From: CALACW01 sp002431305
GTDB taxonomy: Bacteria > Bacillota > Clostridia > Oscillospirales > Acutalibacteraceae
Direction of reading: 5' to 3'
Length of the DNA: 8,568 nucleotides
Assembly: GCA_937890355.1 (NCBI GenBank)
Contig: CALACW010000091.1
Coordinates: 1-8,568, forward strand
Shown: in pieces, positions 4,748 to 8,568 of the stretch
Position numbering within the stretch: position 1 is the stretch's first letter
Layout: the number at the start of each line of letters is the position of its first letter
Position numbers and translations under genes: made by a program
The notes under the pieces: model-generated
What the model saw: only the letters and a program-made list of their open reading frames with translations
Told to the model about the DNA's origin: nothing
The model's database searches: none

Positions 4748-4863
4748 TATTATAAGTATATAAATCGTTTATCATGTCTAAATATTATCATTTTATAATA
4801 ATCAAAACATCATCCTGAAAAACGATATTTTAGAGTAGTCCGATTTTGCGTCAATATTACATA
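4748..4863. other. AT-rich divergent spacer
   Basis: Between the acyl-CoA ligase (leftward) and the manganese unit (rightward). The ligase promoter should be here on the - strand; a TATAAT is present (complement of 4749-4754) but no -35 at a good distance, the nearest TAGACA being 20 bases off. No gene is seen. Confidence 0.35.
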
Positions 4864-4912
4864 TTTGTTTCAAAAATATTAATAAATGTTGCAAAAATAT
4901 TGCATAATGTTG
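4864..4912 (+). repeat. Phased 21-bp repeats upstream of the mntP promoter
   Basis: CAAAAATATT occurs at 4871-4880 and 4892-4901, exactly 21 bases apart. The adjoining words follow the same period: TTTGTTT at 4864, AATGTTG at 4885 and AATGTTG at 4906, the last overlapping the -35 at 4910. Two helical turns between copies puts them on the same face of the DNA, as for binding sites of a dimeric regulator, or simply forms a bent UP-like element. Confidence 0.45.
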
Positions 4913-4938
4913 ACACAGTAAAAATGTTATGTTATACT
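4910..4938 (+). promoter_or_regulatory. Promoter of the mntP unit
   Basis: TTGACA at 4910-4915, a 17-base spacer and TATACT at 4933-4938. The predicted start near 4945 coincides with the 5' edge of the riboswitch. Confidence 0.82.
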
Positions 4939-4946
4939 AACATTCC

Positions 4947-5065
4947 ATATGTTTGAGGGAGTAGACAGCTTCATTGTGAAGTTTCAAGTCAACATGCTGA
5001 CGGTTTTACGTCTGGCTTGAATTAAATGCCGAGACTCGACGTTTGCAAAGGATCTCTTTGTATAT
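4947..5065 (+). ncRNA. yybP-ykoY manganese riboswitch (aptamer)
   Basis: The two family hallmarks are present: GGGAGTAG at 4957-4964 near the 5' side and TGCCGAGACT at 5027-5036 on the 3' side, which form the two loops that jointly bind Mn2+. Between them are helices I can draw: CTTCA/TGAAG at 4969-4981, an arm closed by TCAAG (4984-4988) and CTTGA (5016-5020), and a hairpin GACG/CGTC at 4999-5012. A closing helix is possible between ATATG..GAGG (4947-4958) and TCTC..GTATAT (5053-5065). It sits in the leader of mntP, the classic target of this class, and begins where transcription should start. Identification from sequence hallmarks plus context is strong; the exact 3' border is uncertain by about 20 bases. 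Confidence 0.9.
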
Positions 5066-5105
5066 CAAAGGCTCTCTTTTGTTATAAGCGTTGCGTCCGG
5101 GGGAT

Positions 5106-5138
5106 ATCAGATCGGGCGCGCGTCGCCTGATTTTTTTT
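5106..5138 (+). terminator. Riboswitch expression platform: regulated terminator before mntP
   Basis: ATCAG at 5106-5110 pairs with CTGAT at 5127-5131, with an inner GCG/CGC helix and an asymmetric bulge, followed by eight T at 5131-5138, just upstream of the mntP ribosome binding site (CGGAGGA, 5144-5150). A competing pairing exists between GCGT..TGCGT near 5088-5096 and GCGCGCGTCGC near 5117-5126, which would be the antiterminated form. In known members with this layout Mn2+ binding favours read-through, so mntP would be induced by excess manganese. Confidence 0.65.
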
Positions 5139-5156
5139 ATTTTCGGAGGATTTATT

Positions 5157-5726
5157 ATGAGTATCTGGGAGCTTTTTCTTACAGCGGCCGCTCTTTCAAT
5201 GGGCGCATTTGCCGTCGCGATATGCAAGGGACTTTCGACGGGCAAGCCCAAGGTAAAGCACTATTTTATAATCGGCGCGTGGTTCGGCGGATTTCAGGCG
5301 TTAATGCCCACGCTCGGCTATCTGCTCGGCTCGGCTTTTGAAAAATACATAACGAGCGTTGACCACTGGGTCGCGTTCGTTCTGCTCGGACTTATCGGCG
5401 CGAACATGATAAAAGAGGGATGTTCGAAAGAGGAGGAGAACGTAAACGCTTCGTTTGCATTTAAAACAATGCTTCTGCTTGCGGTCGCGACGAGTATAGA
5501 CGCGCTTGCCGTCGGTATTACATATGCGCTTCTGCCCAATATAAATATCGTTGCCGCCGTTTTGTTTATAGGTCTTACCACGTTCGTACTCTCCGCCGCG
5601 GGACTTAAAATCGGAAGCGTATTCGGACTTAAATTCAAATCAAAGGCCGAAATCGCCGGAGGCGTTATACTTATATTAATAGGTATAAAAATACTGCTCG
5701 AGCATTTGGGGGTTATCAATTTCTGA
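5157..5726 (+). CDS. mntP: Manganese efflux pump MntP (DUF204 / YebN family)
   Basis: Exports Mn2+ across the cytoplasmic membrane. The start at 5157 has CGGAGGA six bases upstream; the longer frame from 5091 runs back through the riboswitch terminator and is not real. 189 residues, the family length, with six predicted membrane segments (about 4-24, 36-58, 70-86, 103-122, 129-150, 165-183) in the two-repeat arrangement. Recognisable blocks are LSMGAFAVAICKGLS in segment 1, HWVAFVLLGLIGANMI in segment 3 and ATSIDALAVGI in segment 4. The segment 4 Asp (D115) is kept, but residue 16, Asp in E. coli MntP (SMDAFA), is Gly here (codon GGC). The gene is controlled by the Mn2+ riboswitch upstream, which independently supports the assignment, and its stop overlaps the next start by one base (TGATG). 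Confidence 0.93.
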   Translation: MSIWELFLTAAALSMGAFAVAICKGLSTGKPKVKHYFIIGAWFGGFQALMPTLGYLLGSAFEKYITSVDHWVAFVLLGLIGANMIKEGCSKEEENVNASFAFKTMLLLAVATSIDALAVGITYALLPNINIVAAVLFIGLTTFVLSAAGLKIGSVFGLKFKSKAEIAGGVILILIGIKILLEHLGVINF

Positions 5727-6256
5727 TGGATATAAAAGATTATTTTAATTCGGACGAAATAACCGACATGAGATTCTTTGATTTTGACGGCATAATATTC
5801 GATGAACGTACCCGCGGTTGGTGCGAAGAAAATCTCTGCTCAAAATACGGAACGTGCTGGACATGCCCTCCGGGGGCGGGGAGTCTTGACGATATTAAAG
5901 AGAAACTGAAGCGGTATGACGGCGCAGTGCTGTTTTCTGTTGCCGGACATGTAAATTCAAGTGAGGATATTGATTTCGCGCTGCAAATCGGCGGAAAAAG
6001 CCGTGATATGCTTATTAATATAAGGGATAAAATGATGTCGGACGGATTGAAAGTAACCGCGCTCGGCGGGGGTGCGTGCGATATATGCGTTAAATGCACA
6101 TACCCGTTTTCGCCGTGCAGATATCCCGAAAAAGCCGTTATGCCGATAGAAGCGTGCGGAATAAACGTCATGGACACGGCTGTTAAGTTAGGTATGAAAA
6201 CCGATAACGAAAAAAACACAATTACATATTTTGCCATGATATTATGGTGCCGATAA
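5726..6256 (+). CDS. DUF2284 predicted metal-binding protein
   Basis: A 176-residue soluble protein of the Cys-rich DUF2284 family, whose biochemical role is not established. Ten Cys are present in clusters: C33 and C38, then CWTCPPGAG (C44, C47), then CDICVKCTYPFSPC (C118, C121, C124, C131), then EACGIN (C144) and C175. These patterns suggest an iron-sulfur or other metal site. The ATG overlaps the mntP stop in TGATG, so the gene is translationally coupled to mntP and lies under the same Mn2+ riboswitch; no promoter or separate ribosome binding site is visible between them. That context suggests, without proving, a part in manganese stress, for example protecting or repairing Fe-S chemistry. 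A hairpin overlapping the stop ends the operon. Confidence 0.85.
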   Translation: MDIKDYFNSDEITDMRFFDFDGIIFDERTRGWCEENLCSKYGTCWTCPPGAGSLDDIKEKLKRYDGAVLFSVAGHVNSSEDIDFALQIGGKSRDMLINIRDKMMSDGLKVTALGGGACDICVKCTYPFSPCRYPEKAVMPIEACGINVMDTAVKLGMKTDNEKNTITYFAMILWCR

Positions 6257-6276
6257 CAGCATCGGCTCCTTTCTTC
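6246..6276 (+). terminator. Terminator of the mntP operon
   Basis: GCCGAT at 6249-6254 pairs with ATCGGC at 6261-6266, extended by GG/CC across a T-T mismatch, then TTTCTTCTT. The stem overlaps the stop codon of the DUF2284 gene. The tail is interrupted by C, so efficiency may be moderate. Confidence 0.6.
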
Positions 6277-6305
6277 TTGACTAAAGTCCGATTATAATTT
6301 ATAAT
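6277..6305 (+). promoter_or_regulatory. Promoter of the rhodanese-TtcA-like gene
   Basis: TTGACT at 6277-6282, a 17-base spacer and TATAAT at 6300-6305, start near 6312. A second TATAAT at 6293-6298 is too close to the -35 to be used with it. Confidence 0.7.
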
Positions 6306-6334
6306 TAAGATAAGTTAAATATCAGAGGAATATA

Positions 6335-7462
6335 ATGAATACTGAAATAACGATTGAAGAATTTAATAGCCTCGGCGATGATACGGCGATTTATGATATC
6401 AGAAGCGAGCACGACGTTCAGTACGGCGCGATTCCGGGTTGTGTCAGAGTTGATATCTGCGATATCAGAGACAAACTCGAAAATGACAAAAGAAAAAGCG
6501 TTATATACTGTACTCACGGTAAAATCACGCTCGATTTGTGCGAGGAATTACGAGAGGACGGTTACGACGTTTACTCGTTAAAGGGCGGGTATAACGCGTG
6601 GCTTATCGACAGAATTTCGAAAGACGACAACGCCGAAATATGCCGTAAAGCCGAGGACAGCATAAAACGCAAATTCAGAAAAACGATATGGAAGCGTTTT
6701 ACGGCGGCGCTTAACGAATACGACCTTGTAAAAGAGGGCGACCGTATAGCCGTGTGCATTTCGGGCGGTAAGGATTCCATGCTGTGCGCGAAGCTGTTTC
6801 AGGAGCTTAAAAGACATAATAAATTCCCGTTCGAGGTAAAATTCCTCGTAATGGATCCGGGTTACAGCCCTGCTAACAGAAAGGTTATCGAGGAAAACGC
6901 GAAGAAGCTCAATATCCCGATTCAGATATTCGAATCCGATATTTTTGACTCCGTTTATAATGTTGAAAAATCGCCGTGCTATCTCTGCGCGAGAATGAGA
7001 CGCGGACATTTATACGACTACGCAAGACAGATGGGATGTAACAAAATCGCGCTCGGTCACCATTACGACGACGTTATCGAGACGATACTCATGAGCATGA
7101 TATACGGCGCGCAGATTCAGACAATGATGCCCAAACTTCACTCTCAGAATTTCGAGGGCATGGAGCTTATACGTCCTATGTATCTTATAAGAGAGGACGA
7201 CATAAAGGCGTGGCGCGACTATAACGACCTGCATTTTATACAGTGCGCGTGCAAATTTACCGATACTTGCACGACTTGCAGTAACGGAGAAAATCATTCA
7301 AAGAGAATAGAAGCGAAAAATCTTATAAAACAGCTCAAAAAAACGAATCCCGAGGTCGAGGCGCGTATATTCAAAAGCGTTGAAAACGTCAACACCGAGG
7401 CGGTTATATCATATAAAATGGGCGGAAAGAAGATAAGCTTTCTCGATAATTACGATAAATAA
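6335..7462 (+). CDS. Rhodanese domain fused to a TtcA-like PP-loop tRNA sulfurtransferase
   Basis: A 375-residue cytoplasmic protein. Residues 5-92 form a rhodanese domain: IYDIRSEHDVQYGAIPG, then the active loop CTHGKIT with C59 as probable persulfide carrier, then YSLKGGYNAWL. A basic linker (about 100-125) leads to an ATP-pyrophosphatase domain with the PP-loop SGGKDS at 143-148, DPGY near 174-177, SPCYLCARMRRGHLYDYA (C215, C218) and IALGHHYDDVIET at 238-250, all close to TtcA, which makes 2-thiocytidine at tRNA position 32. The C-terminal Cys group differs from E. coli TtcA's CNLC: C304, C306, C312 and C315 in QCACKFTDTCTTC. TtcA-type enzymes use these Cys for an iron-sulfur cluster. AGAGGA at 6324-6329 supports the start. 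The likely role is tRNA (or related) thiolation with a built-in sulfur donor; the exact base is not certain. Confidence 0.87.
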   Translation: MNTEITIEEFNSLGDDTAIYDIRSEHDVQYGAIPGCVRVDICDIRDKLENDKRKSVIYCTHGKITLDLCEELREDGYDVYSLKGGYNAWLIDRISKDDNAEICRKAEDSIKRKFRKTIWKRFTAALNEYDLVKEGDRIAVCISGGKDSMLCAKLFQELKRHNKFPFEVKFLVMDPGYSPANRKVIEENAKKLNIPIQIFESDIFDSVYNVEKSPCYLCARMRRGHLYDYARQMGCNKIALGHHYDDVIETILMSMIYGAQIQTMMPKLHSQNFEGMELIRPMYLIREDDIKAWRDYNDLHFIQCACKFTDTCTTCSNGENHSKRIEAKNLIKQLKKTNPEVEARIFKSVENVNTEAVISYKMGGKKISFLDNYDK

Positions 7463-7494
7463 CGATTATATTATTAATTTAAAGTCAGCAGAGC

Positions 7495-7529
7495 GTTTTG
7501 CATAAAACAGGCGGTTATCTCCGCGTTTT
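7495..7529 (+). other. Two mutually exclusive hairpins ahead of the SPFH gene
   Basis: AAAAC at 7504-7508 can pair with GTTTT at 7495-7499 (loop GCAT) or with GTTTT at 7525-7529, the latter extended by GCGG/CCGC (7511-7514 with 7521-7524) past a 2-base bulge. The longer form, followed by GTTAT, may be a weak terminator of the preceding gene. Confidence 0.4.
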
Positions 7530-7537
7530 GTTATAAT
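7529..7537 (+). promoter_or_regulatory. Extended -10 promoter of the SPFH gene
   Basis: TGT followed by an exact TATAAT (7532-7537). No good -35 stands 16-18 bases upstream, where the hairpin arm lies. Start would be near 7544, giving a leader of about 36 nt. Confidence 0.45.
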
Positions 7538-7579
7538 GCGTAACTCCTCTGAAAAAAATTTTAGCAGGGAGAATATACT

Positions 7580-8568
7580 ATGGGTCTTATTAAAGCAGGT
7601 ATCGGCGCGTTAGGCGGAACACTTGCCGATCAGTGGAAAGAATTTTTCTATTGCGATTCCATGGACAAGGACGTTCTTGTCACAAAAGGACAGAAGAGAA
7701 CAACGAGCCGTTCTTCAAACACGAAGGGCAGCGACAATATTATTTCAAACGGTTCCGGTATAGCCGTAGCCGACGGTCAGTGCATGATGATCGTCGAGCA
7801 GGGCAAGGTCGTTGAATTCTGTGCGGAACCCGGCGAATACACGTACGATACTTCCTCCGAACCGACCATTTTCTCGGGTTCGTTCGGCGACAGTCTTAAA
7901 AAGACGTTCGCTCTGATAGGCAAGCGTTTTACATACGGCGGAGATACGGCTAAGGATCAGAGAGTTTATTATTTTAATACAAAAGAGCTTATCGACAATA
8001 AATTCGGTACTCCCAACCCCATTCCGTTCAGAGTCGTTGACTCTAAAATCGGACTTGATATTGACGTTTCGATCCGTTGTTCGGGCGTGTATTCATATAA
8101 AATAAGCGACCCCATGCTTTTCTATACGAGAGTGTGCGGAAATGTCGAGTCGGAGTACACCCGCTCGGATATCGACGGTCAGCTCAAAACCGAGTTTATT
8201 TCGGCTTTACAGCCCGCTTTCGGTGCGCTTTCGGAGCTTGAAATGAGACCCAATCAGATCGTGACTCATACGACCGAACTCGAGAGTGCGATGAATAAGG
8301 TTTTAAGCGAGAAGTGGGGTGAGCTCAGAGGCTTGCAGATAGTAAGCATAGCTCTCGGTTCAGTAACGCTTCCCGATGAGGACGCGGAGCTTATCAAGCA
8401 GGCTCAGCGTGCCGCTATCATGCGCGACCCGACTATGGCGGCGGCTACTCTCGTAGGCGCGCAGGCTGACGCGATGAAGACGGCTGCGGGCAATTCCGCG
8501 GGCGCAATGACAGGCTTTATGGGTATGGGTATGGCTATGAATGCAGGAGGCGGAATGAACGCGCAGAA
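7580..8568 (+). CDS. SPFH-domain protein, YdjI / virion-core-like family (3' truncated)
   Basis: Open from an ATG at 7580 (AGGGAG at 7566-7571, 8-base gap) to the right edge: 329 residues and no stop. It starts MGLIKAGIGALGGTLADQWKE with FFYCDSM, then VLVTKGQKR, GSGIAVADGQCMMIVEQGKV and EFCAEPGEYTYD, which is the beginning of the SPFH (stomatin/prohibitin-like) fold as in B. subtilis YdjI; the SPFH core runs to about residue 265 (SIALGSVTLPDEDAELI). After 285 it turns into an Ala/Met/Gly-rich low-complexity stretch (AAATLVGAQADAM, FMGMGMAMNAGGG). Relatives usually end soon after this in a C-terminal zinc ribbon, which would be outside the window. Such proteins assemble at membranes and are often linked to envelope stress; no membrane helix is visible. 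Function here is inferred from the family only. Confidence 0.85.
   Translation, partial: MGLIKAGIGALGGTLADQWKEFFYCDSMDKDVLVTKGQKRTTSRSSNTKGSDNIISNGSGIAVADGQCMMIVEQGKVVEFCAEPGEYTYDTSSEPTIFSGSFGDSLKKTFALIGKRFTYGGDTAKDQRVYYFNTKELIDNKFGTPNPIPFRVVDSKIGLDIDVSIRCSGVYSYKISDPMLFYTRVCGNVESEYTRSDIDGQLKTEFISALQPAFGALSELEMRPNQIVTHTTELESAMNKVLSEKWGELRGLQIVSIALGSVTLPDEDAELIKQAQRAAIMRDPTMAAATLVGAQADAMKTAAGNSAGAMTGFMGMGMAMNAGGGMNAQ

Noticed and set aside
5091..5156. N-terminal extension of MntP from 5091
   Set aside because: It would translate the riboswitch terminator; the ribosome binding site at 5144-5150 marks 5157.
6578..7297. Two long - strand frames (143 and 95 codons) under the PP-loop gene
   Set aside because: Antisense to a gene with clear catalytic motifs; composition explains their length.
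1..8568. CRISPR array, tRNA or rRNA genes, insertion sequence ends
   Set aside because: No regularly spaced repeats of suitable length, no tRNA cloverleaf or rRNA stretch, and no transposase or paired terminal inverted repeats were found by eye.

Overview
The window reads as chromosomal DNA of a low-to-mid GC anaerobic Firmicute, most likely a gut or rumen Clostridia of the Ruminococcus/Oscillospiraceae kind. The grounds are indirect: an archaeal-type (class 3, Cys-rich C-terminus) prolyl-tRNA synthetase, a Gly-rich acyl-CoA ligase P-loop, a manganese riboswitch on mntP, strong GGAGG-type ribosome binding sites, AT-rich spacers with near-consensus sigma-A promoters and many intrinsic terminators. 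The species cannot be named from the sequence alone.

Layout, left to right. (1) 1-649 is the 3' end of proS on the + strand, closed by a hairpin terminator. (2) 785-891 holds a near-perfect promoter followed about 70 nt later by a strong terminator with no credible gene between them, a candidate small RNA. (3) 1153-2220 is the most unusual part: two successive transcription units, each with its own strong promoter, a short hairpin at the predicted 5' end of the mRNA, two tiny genes (type A then type B, 39-42 codons) and a strong terminator. The second unit is a diverged copy of the first (A1/A2 26 of 40 residues identical, B1/B2 29 of 39). All four peptides lack Cys and any visible signal or leader, look like amphipathic helices rich in Phe/Trp/Met, and are neutral to anionic. 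They resemble leaderless membrane-active peptides (two-peptide leaderless bacteriocins or phenol-soluble-modulin-like peptides) in general form, but I recognise no family. (4) 2227-2991 is a HigB/HigA-type toxin-antitoxin operon with a consensus promoter flanked by repeated operator-like boxes and a terminator shared with the converging gene. (5) 3002-4714 on the - strand is an AMP-forming acyl-CoA synthetase.

(6) 4864-6270 on the + strand is a manganese unit: phased 21-bp repeats, promoter, yybP-ykoY (Mn2+) riboswitch with a terminator platform, mntP (Mn2+ exporter), then a Cys-rich DUF2284 protein overlapping the mntP stop by one base. (7) 6277-7462 is a separately promoted rhodanese plus TtcA-like PP-loop sulfurtransferase fusion. 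(8) 7580 to the right edge is the start of an SPFH-domain protein of the YdjI / virion-core-like family, cut off by the window.

Most genes look like independent short transcription units. The functional groupings visible are peptide pairs A+B (probably acting together), toxin+antitoxin, and mntP+DUF2284. No transporter, modification enzyme or obvious immunity gene lies next to the peptides inside this window. Three computed start sites were moved: toxin to 2299, ligase to 4714, mntP to 5157.
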